A DNA stretch of 9,849 nt from Ruminococcaceae bacterium UBA5413 (GCA_002409585.1 DHNP01000048.1:15359-25207), one strand, 5' to 3'; positions 1 to 5,741 are shown, counted from the stretch's first letter. The notes: generated by a model not told the origin, from the sequence alone. A program made the numbers and translations.

Positions 1-81
1 AAACGCCGCTTGGGTCTGAATCCCAAACGGCGTTTTGTCTACAGGCTGACGCCGCTCTACTGTTTGCAGAGGCGGCGTTTT
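1..81. terminator. Tandem hairpins, probable bidirectional terminator
   Basis: Two inverted repeats lie side by side downstream of the regulator gene that ends at 102 on the minus strand. The first pairs 1-8 (AAACGCCG) with 28-35 and 10-14 (TTGGG) with 22-26, with one mismatch and a 7-base loop. The second pairs 50-58 with 68-77 with one bulged base. On the plus strand both are followed by TTTT. On the minus strand the hairpin nearer the window edge is preceded by A's and ends in TTT at base 1. Its T-run may continue outside the window. They could end the crp-type gene and a plus-strand gene lying left of the window. The hairpins are seen; terminator function is inferred. Confidence 0.6.
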
Positions 82-101
82 ACTTATTATACATTTTTGC
101 T

Positions 102-788
102 TTATTTGCTGTATGCAAGGTCCGAAAGCTTTTTCATATCTGTAACTGTAATTTTTCCGCGCGAAAGCTTAACCATGCCTTCCGTCTGGAAATACCTGAG
201 CATACGGGTGACGACTTCGCGTGCGGTACCTAGGTCTGAAGCTATCGCCTCGTGCGTCATATTTACCGTATTACCGCCGTTTATGCCGCACTGCTCGGTG
301 AGAAAGGCGGCGAGCCGCTTGTCAAAGCTTGTGAAAAGGGTGCGCTCCAAAAGCCACATAACGTCGGAAAAACGCGACGCTATGAGCTGCGCCGTAAAAT
401 CCGTCACGGCCTTGGAACTTTCGTTAAGCTCTTTAAAAACGGGCGTTGGGATAAGTAAGGTTTCGGTTTCACTCATTGCTTCGATGTAAACGTCAAACTG
501 TATGTTTTTCATTATGCAGGATGCGGAAAAAATGCATATATCGCGGTCAAAAAGCCTGTAAAGCGTTATTTCTTTACCGCTTTCGGAGGTTATGTAGGCC
601 CGCACCTGCCCGCTTTTTATGACGAAAAGGCCGAAGCAGTCGCCCGAACCGTTGTGTATGACATCACCGGCAGAGTACCCGCGGGCCATAAGTGAATTTT
701 CGACGAGGCGCCTTTCCCCATCGGTCAGCTTTTGCCAAAAAGGGAGGGCGTCCCTTATAAACCGCATATCGCCTGCCGTCACGTTCAA
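102..788 (-). CDS. Crp/Fnr-family transcriptional regulator
   Basis: This 228-residue protein has the Crp/Fnr layout. An N-terminal cyclic-nucleotide-binding-type beta-roll (about 15-120) is followed by a long dimerisation helix (about 122-150) and a winged helix-turn-helix. The recognition region lies around residues 177-198 (MTHEAIASDLGTAREVVTRM), then a wing with LSRGKITVTD. It is expected to be a cytoplasmic DNA-binding dimer. It lacks the N-terminal cysteine cluster of oxygen-sensing Fnr and the Arg-Ser cAMP-binding signature of E. coli Crp, so its ligand is unknown. Cys85 and Cys91 (CIFSASC) could be redox-active, which is speculation. The start is TTG at 788, chosen because AAAGGA sits 10 bases upstream; ATG at 767 (residue 8) is the alternative. 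A strong promoter lies directly upstream, but no terminator separates it from the operon before it. Family assignment is firm; target genes are unknown. Confidence 0.92.
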   Translation of the reverse strand: MNVTAGDMRFIRDALPFWQKLTDGERRLVENSLMARGYSAGDVIHNGSGDCFGLFVIKSGQVRAYITSESGKEITLYRLFDRDICIFSASCIMKNIQFDVYIEAMSETETLLIPTPVFKELNESSKAVTDFTAQLIASRFSDVMWLLERTLFTSFDKRLAAFLTEQCGINGGNTVNMTHEAIASDLGTAREVVTRMLRYFQTEGMVKLSRGKITVTDMKKLSDLAYSK

Positions 789-856
789 GCTAATTCATTC
801 CTTTACGGGCCGCATATAACGCGGAAATTTTATATGGCATTTTTTTATTATATATA

Positions 857-886
857 AGTATACGTTAGCCGTATTGCGTATGTCAA
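857..886 (-). promoter_or_regulatory. Sigma-A-type promoter for the Crp/Fnr gene
   Basis: Reading the minus strand, a perfect TTGACA (886-881) is followed after 18 bases by TATACT (862-857). Transcription would start near 850 and give a leader of about 60 bases before the TTG start at 788. It sits just past the stop codon of the preceding gene (905), so the regulator can be expressed independently of the carbohydrate operon. Confidence 0.75.
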
Positions 887-888
887 TA
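872..888. promoter_or_regulatory. Small palindrome over the -35 box, possible operator
   Basis: TATTG (872-876) and CAATA (884-888) form an inverted repeat with a 7-base centre that covers the -35 box of the regulator's promoter. This placement would suit autorepression by a dimeric regulator. However, the spacing differs from classical Crp (TGTGA-N6-TCACA) and Fnr (TTGAT-N4-ATCAA) sites, and five-base arms occur by chance in AT-rich DNA. Confidence 0.25.
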
Positions 889-904
889 ATGCGAGGATTT
901 TATA

Positions 905-1924
905 TTAATCGAAAAGTGAAGCGTTTTCCGCCGCTATAGATGAAATAATGTAGCAGACAATGCTTTCGGCGCCCTCGTTTTTATTTACGCCGCTTTTTAG
1001 TATCCCGTCGCGGCATCCGCCTGTTTCGGAGTCTATCATGTTTATGCCGGCTATGTTTTGGCCGTGGTACCACATGAACGCTTTTTTGGCGAAGTCCCTG
1101 TATTCACTTTTGCCTGTCAGGGCACATGCCTTAAGGCACGCGAGCATCATGCCGCACGGCTCTACGGGCTGGCCGTCGTACTCCGCAGGCTTTCCCCCTT
1201 TTTCAAACCATCCGCTGCAGCCGACCGGTTTGAAGTACCCGTCCGCCATAGTCCATTTTAAAAGGAAGCAGAGGCTTTCCAAGCCTACTTTAAGGTATTC
1301 TTTTTTCCCTGTTTTTTCATGCAGCATAAACAAAGCCAGCGGCAGCACGGCGCTGCAGTAAGTGACTTTGTCTTTGAACCAGTGCCAGCTTTCGCTGTCA
1401 TGCTGCGTGTAGGCATCTACCAGCGAACCGCCGAGCATGTCTGCGGCGGGGTGCGCATCGGCACAGCCCCACAGCGCAAGGCCGATGGCGGCGTAAGCCT
1501 TCCCTTTTAAGTATGAAAGGCTTGAGCAGCTGCTGTAAGTATGCCTCAGCAGCTTTCCGGCACAGTCGTAAACGGACTGCGGCAGCCCGTTTTGCGCCAT
1601 TGTAAAGCCGAGCGCGCATATACAGCGGCCGAAGCAGTCTTCGGAACCCCTTTTTTCGAGGAAACGCCTGTCGTACCCCATGAAATTCCTGAACCACCGG
1701 TCTTTTTGCGCATAAAGCATGAACCCCATGTACTTACGCATGAGGTCCGCATATTTCTTTTCAGGCGACCGTATGTAAAGCATTTCGGCCGCAATGAGGG
1801 CGCGCGCGTTGTCGTCGGTTGTGTAGCCCTCGGACGGGTCTGGTATGCCCGAAACGGCATGCTGGAACATGCCGGTATCGTCCGTTATGTCAAAAATATA
1901 CCGGTCGTCCAAATCAATACCCAT
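905..1924 (-). CDS. Predicted (alpha/alpha)6-barrel glycosidase-like protein
   Basis: This 339-residue protein has no signal peptide and no membrane segment, so it is probably cytoplasmic. It consists of repeated helical pairs with conserved aromatic and acidic motifs: GYTTDDNARAL (33-43), WHWFKDKVTYCSA (180-192), EYDGQPVEPCG (248-258) and NEGAESIVCYI (317-327). This pattern resembles six-hairpin or toroid glycosidase-like folds. I recall related domains fused to, or encoded beside, GT4 glycosyltransferases of the type encoded just upstream; I cannot check that here. The catalytic reaction is unknown: it could hydrolyse, epimerise or simply bind the glycan made by its neighbours. The ATG at 1924 is well supported, with AAGGAGG 8 bases upstream. 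The ribosome binding site overlaps the stop codon of the GT4 gene (13-base gap), pointing to translational coupling. The fold call is moderately sure; no function is assigned. Confidence 0.8.
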   Translation of the reverse strand: MGIDLDDRYIFDITDDTGMFQHAVSGIPDPSEGYTTDDNARALIAAEMLYIRSPEKKYADLMRKYMGFMLYAQKDRWFRNFMGYDRRFLEKRGSEDCFGRCICALGFTMAQNGLPQSVYDCAGKLLRHTYSSCSSLSYLKGKAYAAIGLALWGCADAHPAADMLGGSLVDAYTQHDSESWHWFKDKVTYCSAVLPLALFMLHEKTGKKEYLKVGLESLCFLLKWTMADGYFKPVGCSGWFEKGGKPAEYDGQPVEPCGMMLACLKACALTGKSEYRDFAKKAFMWYHGQNIAGINMIDSETGGCRDGILKSGVNKNEGAESIVCYIISSIAAENASLFD

Positions 1925-1937
1925 AAATTATGCCTCC

Positions 1938-3086
1938 TTATTCACCATGGAGGGCGCTGCTTAAAACATTTACGTATTTTTGCGCGACACGGCTCCACAT
2001 CATAGGCTTGCCGAACTCCGACATTTTGCGCTCCATTTCGCGTTTATCATCAGGATGCCCGATGATAAAGGCTATTTTTTCCGCAAGCGAATCCCCGCTG
2101 CAGAAGTCGGCGAGCAGGCCGCGGCCGCCGCCTAACATTTCGCGCGCGTAAATATAAGGGGTTGAAACGATGACGCGCCCGTACCCCGCCGCGTATGCGA
2201 GTGTGCCGCTTACAGCCTGCTCGCGCCCGAGGTAAGGCGTCATGTAAACGTCTGAAAGCTGCAGGTAGTCGACTATCTCTTCTTTAGTGAGGTACTTGTT
2301 GACAAAGCGCACGTTATTTTCTATGCCGAGGTCCTTTACCCTTTTTTCAAGCCTTTCGCGGTACTCTTCGCCGTTGCTGCGCTTTATTACCGGATGTGTT
2401 TTACCTAATATGAAATATAAAATGTCCGGGTATTTTACAGCGGTTTTCGCTATGGCATCAATACCGTACTCAAGGCCTTTGCCTGGGCTTAAAAGGCCGA
2501 AGGTGCTTACGACGAACCGGCCTTCGCAGCCGAAGTCTTTTTTGAGCGAGTCCCTTTCCCTGCGCGGAAATTCCGGTACGCCGTGGGGTATGACGGCGAC
2601 TTTGCCGGAGTCTATGCCGTATATGCTCTTGAGCGTACCTACGGTGTTTTCGGCCATGGTTATGACTTTGGCGCTTTTAGCGGCAAGCTCGCTTAAAATG
2701 GAGCGCTGCTTGCCGTCCGGATTTTGCAGAACCGTATGCAGCGTGACGAAGTAAGGTATCTGGAGCCTGTGAGTCAGCTTCAGCACGTCTTCGCCCCATT
2801 CGCCGCCGTAAATGCCGTATTCGTGTTCCACCATTAAAGCCTTTGCGCCTGATAAATTTATTTTTTCCGCCGCTTCCACGTAAGAAGGCGCTTCGTTCTG
2901 GTTAAGGGTAAACTCGACTTCAGGCGGGTAATCGTAACTGTCGTCGTTTATGGCGGCTATGCGCGGCTCTACGGTGCCGGTCTTTGCCAGCTCGCGCACT
3001 AAGTCCTGCGTAAATGTTGCTATGCCGCATGAGCGCGGCGGGTACGTGCTTAAAAACGATATTTTGGCGGGCTTTGTACATTCCAA
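1938..3086 (-). CDS. GT4-type glycosyltransferase
   Basis: This 382-residue GT-B glycosyltransferase resembles family GT4 retaining enzymes that transfer a sugar from a nucleotide-sugar donor. The N-terminal acceptor domain opens with FLSTYPPRSCGIATFT (11-26), a start typical of this subgroup, and contains VEHEYGIYGGEWG (86-98). The C-terminal donor domain begins near residue 190 with FGLLSPGKGLEYGIDA (196-211), where the Gly-Lys-Gly is the usual diphosphate-binding turn. The donor-site segment is REQAVSGTLAYAAG (288-301). No transmembrane helix or signal peptide is seen. The start is TTG at 3086 with AAAGGA 10 bases upstream; the nearby ATGs are out of frame or run into stops. Gene order places it after a nucleotidylyltransferase that probably makes its donor, perhaps GDP-mannose. 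Donor, acceptor and product are not determined by the sequence. Confidence 0.93.
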   Translation of the reverse strand: MECTKPAKISFLSTYPPRSCGIATFTQDLVRELAKTGTVEPRIAAINDDSYDYPPEVEFTLNQNEAPSYVEAAEKINLSGAKALMVEHEYGIYGGEWGEDVLKLTHRLQIPYFVTLHTVLQNPDGKQRSILSELAAKSAKVITMAENTVGTLKSIYGIDSGKVAVIPHGVPEFPRRERDSLKKDFGCEGRFVVSTFGLLSPGKGLEYGIDAIAKTAVKYPDILYFILGKTHPVIKRSNGEEYRERLEKRVKDLGIENNVRFVNKYLTKEEIVDYLQLSDVYMTPYLGREQAVSGTLAYAAGYGRVIVSTPYIYAREMLGGGRGLLADFCSGDSLAEKIAFIIGHPDDKREMERKMSEFGKPMMWSRVAQKYVNVLSSALHGE

Positions 3087-3128
3087 AATTTTACAGTCCT
3101 TTCATTTGAATTTATTTTGCCGCGGCGG

Positions 3129-3153
3129 TAAACCGGGCATTTTATACGGTTTA
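3129..3153 (-). other. Intercistronic hairpin between NTase and GT4 genes
   Basis: TAAACCG (3129-3135) and CGGTTTA (3147-3153) form a perfect 7-base-pair stem with an 11-base loop inside the 70-base gap. On the minus-strand transcript it starts a few bases after the nucleotidyltransferase stop codon. It is not followed by a T-run, so it is unlikely to be a full terminator. It may stabilise or process the mRNA. Confidence 0.35.
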
Positions 3154-3156
3154 AAC

Positions 3157-4200
3157 TTAAACGGCGAAGTGGAGCTTGCTCTCGTGGGAGTACACGGTGT
3201 TTAGGCACTGTACACCTGTGCCTATGCTGCATCCGGACGTGACTATGGAGTGCAGTATGTTTACGCCGCTCCCGATGGAAACGCCGCTCCAAATAACGCT
3301 GTCGCGGATATTGCATCCCCTGCCTGTCTGGAAGCCGTCGCCTATCACGGCGTTAGGTCCTACCGTGACGTGCGCGCCGAGCCGCACGTTTTTGCCGAAC
3401 CATACGGGCCCCACGACTTTTGTCGTTTCATGCATCTTTACGTTTGAAAAGCCGTAGATGCCGTTTTTTGTGAAATCATTTTCATCTACAAGGCAGTGCC
3501 CGCTGAAAATGTCGCGGTGTGCCTTCATATATTTTTCCGGTGTGCCTATGTCGAGCCAGTAGCTGTCTTTACGGTAAACGGCTATTTTAAAGCCTTTTTT
3601 AAGCAGCATGGGGAAGATTTCCTTTTCAACCGAAACTACGCGCCCCGACGGGATAAGCTCAAGCACGCCCGGGTCAAAGACATAGACGCCCGCGTTAATA
3701 TAGTTAGAGCGCTCCTCGCCTGGCTTTGGTTTTTCAGTGAAAGTTACGGCGTAACCGTTTTCATCGTACTCTATGACCCCGTAGCTTGACGGGTTGGGGA
3801 CGTAAGTCGCGGCTATGGTTACGTCGGCGTGCTTTTCCCTGTGGTATTTTACCATGTCGGCGCAGTCGATATTCATAAGGATATCAGAATTAAAAATAAG
3901 GAAAGTATCGTCAAAATATTTCTGGCAGTTTTTTATAGCACCCCCCGTGCCGAGAGGAATGTCTTCACTTACATAATTTATTTTTGCATTAAGGCCGTCG
4001 TTTCCGGTAAAGTATTTTTTAATACGGTCTTCACGGTAACAAGTGCTCAGCACGACTTCGTTTACGCCGCAGCGCTCGAGGCCGTTAATGCTCCGCTCCA
4101 AAAGCGGCCTGCCCATTATAGGCACCATAGGTTTAGGCAGATGGTCCGTAAGCGGTTTAAGGCGCGTGCCTTTGCCGCCGGCCAAAAATAAAGCTTTCAT
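3157..4200 (-). CDS. Sugar-1-phosphate nucleotidylyltransferase, likely mannose-1-P guanylyltransferase
   Basis: This 347-residue protein has two parts. Residues 1-235 form a nucleotidyltransferase Rossmann-like domain with the signature AGGKGTRLKPLTDHLPKP (7-24), a metal-site region FNSDIL (103-108), GVIEYDENG (141-149), TEKPKP (155-160), INAGVYVF (168-175) and WLDIGTPEKY (215-224). Residues from about 250 to 340 form a left-handed beta-helix with hexapeptide-like turns (VGPVWFGKNVRLGAHVTVGP region). It should be cytoplasmic and couple a sugar-1-phosphate to NTP, releasing pyrophosphate. Mannose-1-phosphate plus GTP is favoured because the operon contains a GH130 beta-mannoside enzyme; glucose-1-phosphate specificity cannot be excluded. 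ATG at 4200 has AAGGAGG 10 bases upstream. The gene sits second in the CIRCE-preceded operon and probably feeds the GT4 enzyme. The family is certain; the substrate is inferred. Confidence 0.92.
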   Translation of the reverse strand: MKALFLAGGKGTRLKPLTDHLPKPMVPIMGRPLLERSINGLERCGVNEVVLSTCYREDRIKKYFTGNDGLNAKINYVSEDIPLGTGGAIKNCQKYFDDTFLIFNSDILMNIDCADMVKYHREKHADVTIAATYVPNPSSYGVIEYDENGYAVTFTEKPKPGEERSNYINAGVYVFDPGVLELIPSGRVVSVEKEIFPMLLKKGFKIAVYRKDSYWLDIGTPEKYMKAHRDIFSGHCLVDENDFTKNGIYGFSNVKMHETTKVVGPVWFGKNVRLGAHVTVGPNAVIGDGFQTGRGCNIRDSVIWSGVSIGSGVNILHSIVTSGCSIGTGVQCLNTVYSHESKLHFAV

Positions 4201-4263
4201 GGGAAAAGTTCCTCCTTCTTCGTATAATAATAAATATGGTTTGCGGTGTGTGTATTATTACAT

Positions 4264-4283
4264 CAGCGGCCGGAAGGCCGCTG
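4264..4283 (-). other. Perfect 8-bp hairpin directly after the GH130 stop
   Basis: CAGCGGCC (4264-4271) and GGCCGCTG (4276-4283) pair perfectly around a 4-base loop. The stem begins at the base after the GH130 stop codon (TGA, 4286-4284). On the minus-strand transcript it is followed by ATGTAATAAT, not by a T-run, so it is not a canonical terminator. It may weaken read-through or protect the upstream message, giving more GH130 than downstream products. Confidence 0.55.
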
Positions 4284-5303
4284 TCATTTTAAGGGCTCCG
4301 GTTCGGGGCAGCTTTTAATGTACTCCAAAAGGTCGTCGAGGGATGCCGTCGCAAGGCATATGCACGTGTCGGCACCGCCGTAGTACATCCGTACTTTGCG
4401 CGTCGTTTTGTCGAGGACCCAGCCGCACGGGAACACGACGTCGCTTACGTCGCCTTCTTTTTCGTACTGCTCCTGCGGGCCGAAAATCCATTCGTCGCTT
4501 CGGTGAAGCACTTTGAAAGGGTCTTCGAGGTCCAAAAGTGAAAGCCCGAGCCTGTAGATGGCGCCAGAGGCCGTCTGCCGCACGCCGTGGTAAAGCAGCA
4601 GCCACCCGTCAGGCGTTTCGAGCGGCTGGGCGCTCAGGCCTACCTTGTTTGCGTCCCACCACCCGCCGTTCCTGGCGTTTATGAGTATCTTATGGTCGCC
4701 CCAGTACTTTAGGTCGCTCGAGCAGGATATCCAGATGTGTGCCCCGGGGCCAAGCTTAGTGACGGAACCTAAGTGCGCGCCTATGGGGCGGTGGATTAAC
4801 AGCCACCTGTTTTTGAACCTGCGCGGGAAAAGCGCCGCGTCCTTGTCTTCAGGCGGCATTATGGAGCCCATTTTTTCAAAACTTTCAAAGTCCTTCGTAA
4901 GGGCGAGCGAAACTGTGGGACCCGACCTTGAAAAGGACGTGTAGACGACGGCCCAGCGGTTAAGCTCGTCTATGCGCGTTATGCGCGGGTCTTCTATGCC
5001 CCACTCCTCCTCGGGGTAGTCCGGGTTTGCCTCCAGCGTGGGGCAGCTGTCTATTTTCCAGTTAGTGACGCCGTCGCTGCTTATTGCTTTTGTAAAGTGC
5101 GAAAAGCCGCGCCTGTCTTCAACGCGCGCAAAGAGAAGTATGCCGTCGCCGAAGGCTGTCGCCGCGGGGTTAAACACGGAGTTTACCGCGTACGGCCAGT
5201 CCTTCGCCGTCAGTATGGGGTTGTTTGGGTAGCGTATAAAAAGCTCTTTGTATGTGTTGTCGCTGCTTTTGAGCCTTGTTACAAAATGTTGCATTTCTAT
5301 CAT
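4284..5303 (-). CDS. GH130 beta-mannoside phosphorylase/hydrolase
   Basis: This 339-residue protein is a five-bladed beta-propeller of glycoside hydrolase family 130, whose known members phosphorolyse or hydrolyse beta-1,4- or beta-1,2-linked mannosides. Visible family motifs are NSVFNPAA (41-48), FARVEDRRG (58-66), the catalytic-acid segment WGIEDPR (101-107, Asp105 expected), KDAALFP (154-160), HRP (171-173), WWDANKVG (215-222), YHGV (238-241) and YYGGAD (307-312). Basic residues near Lys154, Arg172 and Lys220 lie about where phosphorylases bind phosphate, so a phosphorylase is favoured. The KDAALFP form reminds me of beta-1,2-mannoside enzymes, unverified. No signal peptide is seen, so it acts in the cytoplasm. 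ATG at 5303 has GGAAGG only 2 bases away; ATG at 5294 (residue 4) has an 11-base spacing and may be the true start. It is first in the operon, behind a CIRCE site. Linkage specificity is unknown. Confidence 0.93.
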   Translation of the reverse strand: MIEMQHFVTRLKSSDNTYKELFIRYPNNPILTAKDWPYAVNSVFNPAATAFGDGILLFARVEDRRGFSHFTKAISSDGVTNWKIDSCPTLEANPDYPEEEWGIEDPRITRIDELNRWAVVYTSFSRSGPTVSLALTKDFESFEKMGSIMPPEDKDAALFPRRFKNRWLLIHRPIGAHLGSVTKLGPGAHIWISCSSDLKYWGDHKILINARNGGWWDANKVGLSAQPLETPDGWLLLYHGVRQTASGAIYRLGLSLLDLEDPFKVLHRSDEWIFGPQEQYEKEGDVSDVVFPCGWVLDKTTRKVRMYYGGADTCICLATASLDDLLEYIKSCPEPEPLK

Positions 5304-5342
5304 TGCCTTCCGTAATAAAATCTGTGTTAAAAGAGCGGTTTC

Positions 5343-5369
5343 TTAGCACTCACAAATCCTGAATGCTAA
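5343..5369. promoter_or_regulatory. CIRCE operator (HrcA heat-shock repressor site)
   Basis: The sequence reads TTAGCACTC (5343-5351), nine bases, then GAATGCTAA (5361-5369). The CIRCE consensus is TTAGCACTC-N9-GAGTGCTAA, so 17 of 18 arm positions match and the 9-base spacer is exact. It starts about 11 bases downstream of the -10 box of the minus-strand promoter at 5380-5408, at the expected transcription start, and 40 bases upstream of the GH130 start codon. This is the position CIRCE occupies at chaperone operons, where HrcA binding blocks transcription until heat stress titrates GroEL. Being transcribed, it could also act in mRNA stability. The single mismatch in one arm may lower affinity. 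Confidence 0.85.
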
Positions 5370-5379
5370 ATATACTATA

Positions 5380-5408
5380 ATTTTACACCGTACATGTAGT
5401 TATGTCAA
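5380..5408 (-). promoter_or_regulatory. Sigma-A-type promoter of the GH130 operon
   Basis: On the minus strand TTGACA (5408-5403) is followed after 17 bases by TAAAAT (5385-5380). Transcription would begin near 5373, immediately before the CIRCE element, giving a leader of about 70 bases to the GH130 start codon. A vegetative promoter with CIRCE just downstream is the arrangement of class I heat-shock genes in Bacillota. Confidence 0.78.
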
Positions 5409-5431
5409 CTCTTTCGACAATAAATAGATTA

Positions 5432-5461
5432 ATTATATACTAAAATATGGTAAACATACAA
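5432..5461 (-). promoter_or_regulatory. Possible second promoter upstream of the GH130 operon
   Basis: A perfect TATAAT on the minus strand (5437-5432) has TTGTAT (5461-5456) 18 bases upstream. The -35 box is poor (only the first three bases match), and the surrounding DNA is AT-rich. It would read through the stronger promoter and the CIRCE site. Confidence 0.25.
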
Positions 5462-5490
5462 AAGTTCTGATTTTTCTGCCGCTAAATAAT

Positions 5491-5520
5491 TAAAAAACAG
5501 CCGCTCCGTTTAGCGCGCTG
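5491..5520 (-). terminator. Minus-strand intrinsic terminator-like hairpin, orphan
   Basis: Read on the minus strand from 5520, CAGC and GCT pair with AGC and GCTG (5520-5517 with 5501-5498, and 5514-5512 with 5505-5503) around a 6-base loop, with small internal bulges. A run of six T's follows (5497-5492). An alternative, mutually exclusive pairing joins CGCTAAA (5480-5486) with TTTAGCG (5509-5515). No recognised minus-strand gene lies upstream within the spacer, so it would end a small unannotated transcript. Confidence 0.4.
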
Positions 5521-5544
5521 ATATAAAAACCGGCGTTGTTAGTA

Positions 5545-5643
5545 TTAGACCGAAACAGGGAAAAATGCATGCGCAAAAATATTACCAAAAAGGCGGTGAA
5601 AGCGGAACACCGGCTGCAATATATTTTTACGTCTAAAACGCAT
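5545..5643 (-). CDS. Possible 32-codon small ORF, very uncertain
   Basis: On the minus strand an ATG at 5643 opens 32 codons ending in TAA at 5545. The product would be a small basic, aromatic peptide beginning MRFRRKNILQP. Only a weak AAGTGA is present 6-7 bases upstream. The terminator-like hairpin at 5491-5520 lies 24 bases past its stop, and this part of the spacer is richer in GC than its flanks. Those two facts are the only support. I do not recognise the peptide and a chance ORF is more likely; a 23-codon plus-strand ORF overlaps it. Confidence 0.15.
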   Translation of the reverse strand: MRFRRKNILQPVFRFHRLFGNIFAHAFFPVSV

Positions 5644-5711
5644 AATAATTTCACTTAAAGTAAATAAAAAATATATATAATGTAAGAACTTGGTTTAATT
5701 TAATATAAATA

Positions 5712-5741
5712 TTTACAATATAAAAACGGCTGTGATATAAT
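5712..5741 (+). promoter_or_regulatory. Extended -10 promoter for acyl-CoA synthetase
   Basis: TATAAT (5736-5741) is preceded by TGA, forming the extended -10 TGATATAAT. TTTACA (5712-5717) lies 18 bases upstream as a -35 box. Transcription from about 5748 would give a leader of about 130 bases. Another TATAAT at 5676-5681 lacks a good -35 box. Confidence 0.6.

Noticed and set aside
10..489. 159-codon plus-strand frame opposite the Crp/Fnr gene
   Set aside because: It overlaps a confident Crp/Fnr gene and the terminator hairpins, starts within a hairpin, and shows no domain.
102..788. Assignment of the regulator as an oxygen-sensing Fnr or cAMP-dependent Crp
   Set aside because: The N-terminal Cys cluster needed for the Fnr iron-sulfur centre and the Arg-Ser cAMP-binding motif are both missing.
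5565..5636. 23-codon plus-strand ORF (MHAQKYYQ start) with AGGG 4 bases upstream
   Set aside because: Very short, poor spacing, no promoter placed for it and overlaps the minus-strand small ORF; chance is the simplest explanation.
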